Source: RGIG3528 sp045629005 (GTDB lineage Bacteria > Bacillota > Clostridia > Lachnospirales > Lachnospiraceae). From it: a DNA stretch of 64,000 nucleotides. Of this stretch, positions 32,257 to 40,133 are shown piece by piece. Each line of letters begins with the position of its first letter. The stretch's first letter is position 1. The DNA lies in NCBI GenBank assembly GCA_045629005.1, contig JAZQQJ010000087.1, forward strand, positions 10,612-74,611, in the 5' to 3' direction. Below the pieces are notes generated by a model, which was given only the letters and a program-made list of their open reading frames with translations, was not told where the DNA came from and searched no databases. A program made the translations under genes and the position numbers.

Positions 32257-33043
32257 TTATTCTCCATAAGGATGAATTCGTAGACCGCTAAGTCCATAAT
32301 CATCCATCATTTTACCTGCAAATCGATAAATGTCTTCTGCTGTAGCATTCGGATTGTTATCAATAAAATCCATCCACATCTGGTTCCATTTACCTTTGCC
32401 ATGAATAAAATTCATATGCATACCGCCTTTTCCCCCAGATACAGTGACAGTATATAGGTCAACATCAATTCCCAAATCACTAATAAAATCCGCGTAAGGT
32501 TTGCTTTTGCCTCTAAATGCAGGAATTATATGATGATCGTTAAGATTGTCCGCCGTTTCAAGTAATTCTAGATGTATCGCTAATAATGTCAGATTTTGCC
32601 GTGCCTTCGATTATATCATCGCCATATTTTCCCAAAGCTCCGGCTACATCATCGCCATATTTTCCCAAAGCTTCGGCAACATCATCACCATATTTTCCAA
32701 CAACTCCGGCAACATTATCGGCTTTTGAGATGAGTTTAAAACCTTTATAGCCATATTTGCCGCTTTTGCCTATAATATCACCCGCTATGGGAATCACGGA
32801 AAGCATGGAACATCCGGCTTCCACGCATTTTCCTTCATAAAAAAAATATATTCCGTTACCTGCATCGACTACATCACCTATAATGGGAAAAAAACCTATT
32901 AAGTCCAAATAGTAGTGAATGTTTTCCGATCTCTGTGCACACAGCCCGAACGGGTCGGTCATCGTTGCAGGGTTGCCTTCGGCATACGCGTAACGGTTTA
33001 ATGAATTGGCATCTCGAGATTCCGATGGTACTTTCCGTACCAT
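32257..33043 (-). pseudogene. Orphan C-terminal tip of an RHS polymorphic toxin, frameshifted
   Basis: The minus-strand segment reads, in order, the end of an RHS core ('RDANSLNRYAYAEGNPATM' then TDPFGL) and a pre-toxin region ('FFPIIGDVVDAGNGIYFF', 'SMLSVIPIAGDIIGKSG'). Three 'GKYGDD' repeats follow, spaced 11 and 11 residues apart. The frame ends at a stop at 32558. A second frame, shifted by one base and open from about 32608 to 32257, continues with 'NLNDHHIIPAFRGKSKPY' and 'GKGKWNQMWMDFIDNNP', ending RIHPYGE. The DHHIIP motif is typical of HNH-type or DUF2380/AHH-like toxin tips. No RHS shell, signal or ribosome site precedes it, so this is a displaced tip. A sequencing error could mimic the frameshift. 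Confidence 0.65.
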
Positions 33044-33068
33044 CGGAATATGGATTTCTTATATCAAC

Positions 33069-33223
33069 GGTAATCGCCTTGGAAAATCATACCATCCAAA
33101 TTCGATAAACCTAGACAGATGGTAATTAACTCAAAAATCATACCGTTCAAATACGATAAGCTTAAATAGATGGTAATCGACCAGAAGAGCTTACCATTCG
33201 AATGATAAAAACTGGTTTGCGGG
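33069..33223. repeat. Three imperfect 51-52 bp tandem repeats
   Basis: Units start at 33069, 33121 and 33172, each opening with GGTAAT and carrying a TACCRT-type segment about 22 bp later, followed by AAATNCGATAA. The first two units are the most alike. They lie between the toxin fragment and the helicase gene in AT-rich DNA with no open frame. The region 33044-33364 otherwise holds only a 9-bp GC-rich palindrome (33252-33272) and a terminator. Confidence 0.7.
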
Positions 33224-33317
33224 ATTTTACTAGTCCGGGATGCGTTTGAATCCGCACTGCAGCGCAGTGCGGAACTTACGGCACATAAGGTTCACGGATT
33301 ACCCTTCAAGCAAAACC

Positions 33318-33347
33318 AAAACGCCACAGTTCCCGCTGTGGCGTTTT
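33318..33347. terminator. Terminator after the PcrA/UvrD helicase gene
   Basis: A 12-bp perfect stem (AAAACGCCACAG / CTGTGGCGTTTT) has a 6-nt loop and a T-rich continuation on the minus strand (TTTTGGTTTTG). It lies 18 bp after the helicase stop. Confidence 0.93.
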
Positions 33348-33364
33348 GAGTTATTTTCATATTC

Positions 33365-35695
33365 TCAGATTTTCTTAAGCTTTGCAAACGCAGATAACAT
33401 TTTCTTGCGTCCGAACTCAGGAAAATCAACAGTCACTTCAAAGTCCCTTCCGCCCTTAACGATGGAAATGACTGTACCTTCGCCGAATTTGTCATGGGAA
33501 ACCTTATCGCCCTCGGCGTAATCAAGCTGGCCTGCGCCTGCGCCGATGTCCTTCACGGGCTTTTTGTAGTTCATAGCAAAGGGTTCGATGGAAAGGTCGC
33601 CTCCGTCATGTCTCTTGTAGCCGTCATCGCCGTTGCCTTTTGTATAAGCAGCCTGAGGTTTCTTATCTCTGATTTCGTCGTCCATAAAACTTGGCCTCCT
33701 GTAATTTTTCTTAACCGGTGTACTCATATCAAGTAAGTATCTCGGAATTTCTTTCAAAAATCTTGATTGCAAGGCGAACTTCGTTTCGCCCCACTGCATT
33801 CTCTGTTCACATGACGACATGAAAAGCTCCTGCTTTGCACGCGTTATGCCAACGTAGCATAATCTTCTCTCTTCTTCTATATCGGCTTCGGGGTCGTCGG
33901 AATTAATGGACATATAGCTCGGAAACAGCCCCTCTTCCATTCCTACAAGGAAAACATAAGGAAACTCGAGTCCCTTAGCGTTATGAAGCGTCATAAGAGA
34001 AACATAATTGTCCTTGTCTTCCTCGTCCTCAGGCTCCTCGCCCGCAGCTTCTTCGGAGTTAAGTCCGCAATACTCAAGAAAACCTGTAAGACTGCCTTCG
34101 TCGCCTTCTTCCTCTTCATAACGGGAAGCGTAGGTTATAAGTGCTTCAATGTTAGCCCTTCGTTCCTCTGCCTTTTCAGGCTCATCTTCTTCGATATATT
34201 CAAGGTATTCCGTTTCTTCAAGAATAATATTGATAAGCTTTTTTATTGAAACGTTATTGTTGTCTACTTCATATCTGAAGCCCTGTATAAGAGCAAGAAA
34301 AGGCTCAACCTTTGCTCTTGCGCGTTCAGCCCCCGGAATCTGTCCGGTACGCTCAAGTGCCTCAAAAAATGAGAAGCCGCCGTCATGTGCATAATCCTGT
34401 ATTCTGTCAACGGTAGTAAGACCGATGCCACGTCTCGGAACATTTAGAATACGAATTACCGCAAGGTCATCCTGTGCATTGTCAACAGTTTTCAGGTATG
34501 CAAGGATATCCTTTATTTCTCTTCGTTGGAAGAAGGAAAGTGCGCCGATGGTTTTTGCTTTAACACCCTTTGCTCTCATTGCCTTTTCAAATGAAAGAGA
34601 CTGGGCGTTTGTTCTGTACAGAACAGCAAAATCACGGGGTTCAAGCCCCTTTAGTTCAATTAAGTCCTTAATCCTGTAAGAAACGGCATCCGCTTCTTCA
34701 AGATCCGTCTCATATTTTGCGTAGTGAACGCAACTTCCCTCGGGATTTGCAGTCCAGAGAGTTTTGTCTTTTCTCTCGGTATTGTTGTGAATTACTGCAT
34801 TCGCAACCGCGAGGATATTCTGTGAAGAACGATAGTTCTGCTCAAGCTTAATAACGGTAGTGTCAGGAAATTCCTTTTCGAAGTTCAGGATGTTGTAAAT
34901 GTTGGCACCTCTGAATTTGTAAATAGACTGGTCGTCGTCACCTACAACACAGAGATTTCTTTCTATCTCACCATCCTCATTTTCATGCTTTGAAAGCATG
35001 CTTATAAGGCGGAACTGGGCAGTATTTGTATCCTGATATTCATCAACAAGGATAAAGCGGAAACGGTTTCTGTAGTACTCAAGCACACGTGGCTCTTTAA
35101 CGAACATCTCGATGGTCTTGCATATAAGGTCGTCAAAGTCCATTGCATTGCAGTTCTTAAGGCGTTTCTGGTACTCTGCGTAAACGTCGGCAACCTTTCT
35201 GTCCGTATAGTCAACAGCATTCCTCGCAAACTCCTCGGGGGTAATCAGCTCATCCTTTGCGTGGGAGATGCGTGTCATGAACGCCTTTTCTTTGATTTGC
35301 TTTGAATCTATGTTAAGTTCCTTCATGATGCTCTTAATGAGACTCTTCTGGTCATCCGCATCATAAATGGTGAAGTTTCTGTCGTAACCGATGTATTCGC
35401 AGAACCGGCGAAGCATCCTTACACAAGTGGAATGAAACGTTGAAACCCAAATGTTATCACTCTCGTCGCCAACCGTCTTAGCAACACGTTCTTTCATTTC
35501 ACGTGCTGCTTTATTTGTAAATGTAATTGCCAGTATTTCATAAGGCCTTGCATAGCCTTCTTTTATAAGATGTGCTATTCTGTGCGTCAGCACCCTCGTT
35601 TTTCCTGAGCCTGCGCCTGCAAGAATAAGCAGCGGCCCGTACGTATGTTTTACAGCCCGAAGCTGTTCCGGATTTAAATTATCATATATAGACAT
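33365..35695 (-). CDS. pcrA: ATP-dependent DNA helicase PcrA/UvrD
   Basis: The start was set at the ATG 35695 (MSIYDNLNPEQLRAV). The more upstream ATG falls inside a terminator hairpin of the preceding gene. The 776-residue SF1A helicase has 'LLILAGAGSGKTRVLTHRIA' (Walker A), 'ILVDEYQDTNTAQFRLI' (motif II), 'VVGDDDQSIYKFRGA' (III), 'LEQNYRSSQNIL' (IV) and 'VSLMTLHNAKGLEFPYVFL' (V/VI region). A C-terminal Tudor-like module ends 'HDKFGEGTVISIV', the RNA-polymerase-binding form found in PcrA. It unwinds DNA in repair and removes RecA filaments. The ribosome binding site is weak (GGGATAAT). Confidence 0.95.
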   Translation of the reverse strand: MSIYDNLNPEQLRAVKHTYGPLLILAGAGSGKTRVLTHRIAHLIKEGYARPYEILAITFTNKAAREMKERVAKTVGDESDNIWVSTFHSTCVRMLRRFCEYIGYDRNFTIYDADDQKSLIKSIMKELNIDSKQIKEKAFMTRISHAKDELITPEEFARNAVDYTDRKVADVYAEYQKRLKNCNAMDFDDLICKTIEMFVKEPRVLEYYRNRFRFILVDEYQDTNTAQFRLISMLSKHENEDGEIERNLCVVGDDDQSIYKFRGANIYNILNFEKEFPDTTVIKLEQNYRSSQNILAVANAVIHNNTERKDKTLWTANPEGSCVHYAKYETDLEEADAVSYRIKDLIELKGLEPRDFAVLYRTNAQSLSFEKAMRAKGVKAKTIGALSFFQRREIKDILAYLKTVDNAQDDLAVIRILNVPRRGIGLTTVDRIQDYAHDGGFSFFEALERTGQIPGAERARAKVEPFLALIQGFRYEVDNNNVSIKKLINIILEETEYLEYIEEDEPEKAEERRANIEALITYASRYEEEEGDEGSLTGFLEYCGLNSEEAAGEEPEDEEDKDNYVSLMTLHNAKGLEFPYVFLVGMEEGLFPSYMSINSDDPEADIEEERRLCYVGITRAKQELFMSSCEQRMQWGETKFALQSRFLKEIPRYLLDMSTPVKKNYRRPSFMDDEIRDKKPQAAYTKGNGDDGYKRHDGGDLSIEPFAMNYKKPVKDIGAGAGQLDYAEGDKVSHDKFGEGTVISIVKGGRDFEVTVDFPEFGRKKMLSAFAKLKKI

Positions 35696-35738
35696 GGGAT
35701 TATCCCGCTTTCGTGCGAAAATAAAGATATACAAAAAT

Positions 35739-35770
35739 ATGCTGACTGTCATATTTCAGGCAGTCAGCAT
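35739..35770 (-). terminator. Terminator after the small TM protein gene
   Basis: A 10-bp perfect stem (ATGCTGACTG / CAGTCAGCAT) has a 12-nt loop and ATTTTTGT following on the minus strand. Confidence 0.8.
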
Positions 35771-35786
35771 CAAAATCTACTAAAAG

Positions 35787-36038
35787 TTATTCGACGATGC
35801 TGTCGTCCTCAAAATCCTCGTCAAAGTCATCAAAATCATCGTAATCGTCCGGTGTAAGGAAACGATATACAAGATAAGCTATACCTGCGATGGCAGCAAC
35901 TCCGCCAATTACCGCAAGCACAATAATAAAGGGATTAACCTTCTTTTTTTCTTCAATCTCAACATTTCTGCCAAGGAGTTCAGCAAGCTTTTTATTGCTG
36001 TTGATAAGCTCATCAAGCTTCTTAAAATTCCAGTTCAT
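35787..36038 (-). CDS. Small single-pass membrane protein with acidic tail
   Basis: This 83-residue protein has an N-terminal charged helix ('KKLDELINSNKKLAELLG') and a membrane segment at about residues 36-58 ('PFIIVLAVIGGVAAIAGIAY'). The last 20 residues are almost all Asp/Glu/Phe/Tyr ('DDYDDFDDFDEDFEDD'). Such short proteins are common in Lachnospiraceae, with unknown function. It is bounded by its own terminator, and the gap to the lipase-like gene is under 50 bp. Confidence 0.85.
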   Translation of the reverse strand: MNWNFKKLDELINSNKKLAELLGRNVEIEEKKKVNPFIIVLAVIGGVAAIAGIAYLVYRFLTPDDYDDFDDFDEDFEDDSIVE

Positions 36039-36086
36039 AATAATCTCCCTTCTACGACTTCTTATGGGAAAACTATATATTTTTTG

Positions 36087-37256
36087 CTACTTTGTGTCAA
36101 TTAAAACTTTTGAAACTTTTTGGCGGTTTTTCTTTCGTTCTGCGGCTTTAGTCTCAACCTCACGCTTCCATGATTCTCCGCCTTCTTTGAGAAACTCCTG
36201 GATAATTTTCTGGAGGAACTGTTTTGTCTCTTTCGGAAGTCCGGTCATGCTTTTTACAAGGTTCATTGCATAGCCGAAAACATCCTCGTTGATTTCGACA
36301 AGCGTTTTTGAACTGGATGACATCAGTACTTCAAAAAGTGCATTAACAAACACTTCTCTCTCCACGTCATCAAGACCCGAAACCCAGTTTTTAATAGTCT
36401 CCGCAAGAAGTCTGCTTGAATCCTTAAGTGCCTCCACTCTTACAAATGCAGGACCAAAAACCTGCCACGTAGTAAGGTCATGCTGCATAAGAAGCTTTCC
36501 GCTGCTGGAAACCACTATATAATTTTCATCGTGATTCAGAAGCATTCCGACGAGCGACTGCTCCGGTACGAAGGTGTATGTCTTTGCAAAAACCTCGTTC
36601 ACAGCATTTCCGAGATCTGTCATTTCTCCGAAACCGGGCCCGTCAAAATTATAAATTGCCTTAACACGGTTTCTTATCCTTTTAGAAGCTTTAAGTACGG
36701 AATAAATTGCAAGATTGCCGCCCTTGGAATGACCGCAGACGTAAATGTCACCTTTAACATTCGCAGCTGCTCTTTCCAGATATTCGACAGCACGTGTCTG
36801 TGCAGGAACCTCACCGGTAAAAGACATATTAAAGTCCTCTTTCCAGCCTATAAGAGTATCATCGGTGCCTCTGAATGTGACTACTGCAGAATTATCGTCT
36901 GTAAGAAACGTAACCGCTGCGAACTGTATTTCATCCTCAATACTTGTATGCCCTTCAAAGCCAACAACCTTAAGCGTACCAAAGCGTTTGGACATTCCAA
37001 GCTCTTTGAGCGTAAGCATTGAAGTTTTTGTAAAGGACGTAGAAGTTTCGAGAATCTCTTCAAGGTCATGCGACATAAGGAATTCATGACCTATTTCGTT
37101 AACTGTGGCCGAATTTTTATCAAACTCTCTTGTAACATAGTCATCAAGCGGTGCATAAATCATCCATGATAAAATGGCAAAATCCACCTCATTCAGAGGA
37201 ACATTTTTCACATCTAAATCGCCTCGCCAGTCAATATACTCGAAAAAGTTTGCCAT
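36087..37256 (-). CDS. DUF2974 / Mbeg1-like lipase-fold protein
   Basis: The start was set at the ATG 37256 (MANFFEYIDWRGDL) with GAGGTGG 3-4 bp upstream. The 389-residue protein is of the Mbeg1-like (DUF2974) alpha/beta-hydrolase family. 'SAVVTFRGTDDTLIGWKEDF' and the nucleophile elbow 'YVCGHSKGGNLAIYSVLK' (GxSxG, near residue 178) resemble class 3 lipases. 'NFDGPGF' follows. No signal peptide is present, so it is probably cytoplasmic. The C-terminus is rich in Lys/Arg. The substrate is unknown. It follows the HtrA-type gene by 27 bp. Confidence 0.85.
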   Translation of the reverse strand: MANFFEYIDWRGDLDVKNVPLNEVDFAILSWMIYAPLDDYVTREFDKNSATVNEIGHEFLMSHDLEEILETSTSFTKTSMLTLKELGMSKRFGTLKVVGFEGHTSIEDEIQFAAVTFLTDDNSAVVTFRGTDDTLIGWKEDFNMSFTGEVPAQTRAVEYLERAAANVKGDIYVCGHSKGGNLAIYSVLKASKRIRNRVKAIYNFDGPGFGEMTDLGNAVNEVFAKTYTFVPEQSLVGMLLNHDENYIVVSSSGKLLMQHDLTTWQVFGPAFVRVEALKDSSRLLAETIKNWVSGLDDVEREVFVNALFEVLMSSSSKTLVEINEDVFGYAMNLVKSMTGLPKETKQFLQKIIQEFLKEGGESWKREVETKAAERKKNRQKVSKVLIDTK

Positions 37257-37283
37257 ATTCCACCTCAAAACGTTCTATTCATT

Positions 37284-38438
37284 TCACTTTTTACCAAAAG
37301 TTATGTCAATAACGCGTTCGGAATAAACACCAAGTTCAAGTACCATAACGGTAACAGTGCCCTGACTTCCGCCTCTTGTGTAGGAAAGAACATTTTCAAA
37401 TTCTTCCTGAGTGGAGGTCTTACTTCCGTTAATGCGTGTAATAATGTATCCCGGTTTAAGCCCCGCTTTTTCAGCGTTTGAGCCTTCTTTGACTTCTTTA
37501 ATGTAGATGCCCTGAGGCATGTTAAGAGCTTCGGCATACTCTGCCGAAATCTCCTGTCCTACAATGCCGATGCTTGCCTGTTCAGACTCCTTAAGTACTT
37601 CTCTCTGAATGAGATTCTCAATAACCGGAATCGCTGTAGAAATAGGAATTGCATAGCACATACCCTCTACGGAGGTATCGGAGAGCTTGGCGTTATTAAT
37701 GCCAATGACCTCACCACGCGCATTCAGGAGTGCTCCACCGCTGTTTCCGGGATTGATGGCAGCATCAGTCTGAATCAGAAGGAGCTTATGCCCTTCAATC
37801 TCCACCTCACGATTTACGGCACTGATGTAGCCTACCGTCGTGGACTGTCCATAACCAAGGGCATTTCCGATTGCAACTACCATTTCTCCGACATCAATGC
37901 TGTCGGAATCGCCAAGTGTGGCAATACGTATTGCTGCAAAAGTATCAACCTTAATGTCAGAGAAGCTGACGGAAATAACCGCAAGATCCTCATCAGGCTC
38001 AACTGCTTTAACGCTTGCCTTGCTTTCAGAGCCATCATTAAACACAACGCTTACCTGCTTTGCGCCCTCAACAACATGGTTATTTGTCGCAATGAGAAGC
38101 TCATCGGGGTTACATGCCACAATGATTCCCGAAGCGTTGCTCTGATATTCTTCTTCGTATTTACGTCCAAAGAAGTCCTGGTAAACCTCTGAAGATGTAA
38201 CATTTACCGCAACAACCGCAGGCATGAATCTTTCGGATATATCCGAAAAATCGCCTCTTGAGGAAACTGCCGCAAGCGTAGGTGTGGGAGCTTCCGGTAA
38301 TTCCGGTGCCTGAGTTGTAACAGGCGGTTCTTCGGAAGAGTCAGGACCTTTGGCAACTATTTTAAACGCAACCAAAACACCTGCAAGAAGCATTCCCACA
38401 AGTGTTCCGATTAAAATCACTTTAACTACTGTTTTCAT
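37284..38438 (-). CDS. HtrA-type membrane-anchored serine protease with PDZ domain
   Basis: This 384-residue protein has an N-terminal membrane anchor (residues 7-28) and a Pro/Thr-rich linker. The trypsin-like domain carries the catalytic triad: His in 'IATNNHVVEGA' (near 119), Asp in 'EPDEDLAVISV' (near 150) and Ser in 'AAINPGNSGGALLNARGEVI' (near 229). The C-terminal PDZ domain has 'GIYIKEVKEGSNAEKAGLKP' followed by GYIITRI. It is predicted to act outside the membrane on misfolded exported proteins. The length is typical of Firmicute HtrA/DegP-like proteases. Confidence 0.93.
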   Translation of the reverse strand: MKTVVKVILIGTLVGMLLAGVLVAFKIVAKGPDSSEEPPVTTQAPELPEAPTPTLAAVSSRGDFSDISERFMPAVVAVNVTSSEVYQDFFGRKYEEEYQSNASGIIVACNPDELLIATNNHVVEGAKQVSVVFNDGSESKASVKAVEPDEDLAVISVSFSDIKVDTFAAIRIATLGDSDSIDVGEMVVAIGNALGYGQSTTVGYISAVNREVEIEGHKLLLIQTDAAINPGNSGGALLNARGEVIGINNAKLSDTSVEGMCYAIPISTAIPVIENLIQREVLKESEQASIGIVGQEISAEYAEALNMPQGIYIKEVKEGSNAEKAGLKPGYIITRINGSKTSTQEEFENVLSYTRGGSQGTVTVMVLELGVYSERVIDITFGKK

Positions 38439-38540
38439 TGAATCATCTCCGAATTATGGATTTATTTCAATGTATACGAAAAGTGTGGCAAAAATGTGTT
38501 TTATAGTACTATTCTTGCGAGATGCTTAAGAGCACACAAA

Positions 38541-40121
38541 TTACTTTTCGCTGTCCGCACACACCTTCATAATTGTCTTCCAAAGCTCTTCAATTCTGTC
38601 TTCGTTTCTTTCATCGCAGGCAAGTTTACGAATAGCCTTTATTTTCTCCGCTTCACGCTTCGAATCTATTACGGGAAGGTGGTTTTTCTTTTTCACCTCA
38701 CCGATTTTCTTTGCAATATCGATTCTCTTCTCAAAGAGACTGACAAGCTCCTTATCCACTTCATCAATCTTCATACGAAGTTCCGCCATGGGAAGATCCT
38801 TAAGGAAATAGTTACGGACCTCACCCGACATATACAAAGAGCCGAGGCAGAGAACGATGCTGTCCTCGGAAGCATGTGAAAGAGCACGCTGTATTCCGCT
38901 CACAACCTTACCGCCGTTAATAACACCAATACCCTTGGGTTCGCAGATTTCCTTTACTTCGTTGTAAAGATCCTCTGCCTTCATGGCACGATAATACTCA
39001 GGCTGAACAGAAACTATTTCCGTAGCTATTTCGGAAAGAATCTCTATTATGTTTCTGTGGTCCTTGTCCGCCATAACGCCAAAAACGCAAATAACATCCT
39101 TTACAAGCGTTCCCGACTCTTCGATGGCATTCTTTACCGCATCGACCGTAGCACGCATGCCCTGAGGGTTATGTGAGCCGTCAACAAACACTGCGGGCTT
39201 ATTGTGAATTCTTTCAAGTCTTGCAATCCAGACGGTTTTGCGCAAGCCTTCACAGACTGCCTTTTCAGGAATATTAAAACCTTTTTTCTTAAGTATTCCG
39301 ATTATTTCAAGCGTAAGTGCCGCATTCTTCTGCTGATACATTCCAATCATCGGAAGTTCAAGTGCGGAATACTCCTTATAAGAGAATACCTGACCGTAAA
39401 GGTCGGATTTTATTGTGTGAAGCTCGAAAAAATCAGGCATTGTAAGCTTACAGCCCATTTCCTCCGAACGCTTTGAAATCTCACCGAGTGCTTCATCGTT
39501 TTCACCGTAAAACACAACATCGGAGCCCGTTTTTATTATACCGGATTTTGTCCTTGCAATCTCAGCAATTGTATTGCCAAGAATTTTTGTGTGGTCAAGT
39601 CCGATATTTACAAGAACAGCGGCAAGCGGTGCAGGAATGACGTTTGTTGCATCATATTCACCGCCCATTCCGACTTCAAGCACCACAACATCGCATTTAT
39701 GTTTTTTAAAGAACAAAAATCCGATTGCCGTAACAGCTTCAAACTCTGAAACACGTCTTGTCATTTTATCGATGGCTTCCTTAACCTGTGTGGTAAGTTC
39801 TGCCAGTTCACTGTCTTCTATTTCAACAAATCCCTGAAGGCAGTCACTTCGTCCGTCATCCGAGCTTATCATGATACGCTCGTTAAAACGCATGATGAAC
39901 GGTGACGTAAAAAGCCCGACTTTATAACCGCTTTCGCGAAGTATTCCCGCAGTCATGGCAGATGTAGAACCTTTGCCGTTTGTACCGCCGATATGAACGT
40001 ATTTGAGTTCCTTCTCGGGGTTACCGAGGAGTGCAAGAAGTTCTTTAGTGCTGTCCAGGCCAAGGTCCGGATTCATCCAGCAAAGACTGTGTATATATTC
40101 AAGTGCTTCAGTAATGTTCAT
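38541..40121 (-). CDS. folC: Folylpolyglutamate/dihydrofolate synthase fused to chorismate mutase
   Basis: Residues 1-440 form a FolC-type Mur ligase: P-loop 'HIGGTNGKGSTSAM' (from about residue 43), 'LEVGMGGEYDATNVI', 'NIGLDHTKILGNTI' and 'VDGSHNPQGMRATVDAV'. It adds glutamate to dihydropteroate and/or folates. Residues 444-526 are a complete type II (AroQ) chorismate mutase. Arg449, Arg466, Lys477, Asp486, Arg489 and Glu490 match E. coli CM Arg11, Arg28, Lys39, Asp48, Arg51 and Glu52 in exact spacing. The Gln88 position is the terminal Lys526. The frame is continuous. The fusion joins two chorismate-linked pathways. The next gene downstream is htrA; 12 bp upstream lies the large activator-type gene. 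Confidence 0.9.
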   Translation of the reverse strand: MNITEALEYIHSLCWMNPDLGLDSTKELLALLGNPEKELKYVHIGGTNGKGSTSAMTAGILRESGYKVGLFTSPFIMRFNERIMISSDDGRSDCLQGFVEIEDSELAELTTQVKEAIDKMTRRVSEFEAVTAIGFLFFKKHKCDVVVLEVGMGGEYDATNVIPAPLAAVLVNIGLDHTKILGNTIAEIARTKSGIIKTGSDVVFYGENDEALGEISKRSEEMGCKLTMPDFFELHTIKSDLYGQVFSYKEYSALELPMIGMYQQKNAALTLEIIGILKKKGFNIPEKAVCEGLRKTVWIARLERIHNKPAVFVDGSHNPQGMRATVDAVKNAIEESGTLVKDVICVFGVMADKDHRNIIEILSEIATEIVSVQPEYYRAMKAEDLYNEVKEICEPKGIGVINGGKVVSGIQRALSHASEDSIVLCLGSLYMSGEVRNYFLKDLPMAELRMKIDEVDKELVSLFEKRIDIAKKIGEVKKKNHLPVIDSKREAEKIKAIRKLACDERNEDRIEELWKTIMKVCADSEK

Positions 40122-40133
40122 TGTGCGCCTCTG

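Noticed and set aside
32530..32610. Programmed ribosomal frameshift in the RHS toxin tip
   Set aside because: No slippery heptamer or RF2-type site is seen at the frame change. An indel is the simpler reading.
33252..33272. GC-rich palindrome CCGCACTGC/GCAGTGCGG as a terminator or tRNA remnant
   Set aside because: No T tract follows on either strand and no tRNA arms can be built around it. It is left as an unexplained palindrome inside the repeat region.
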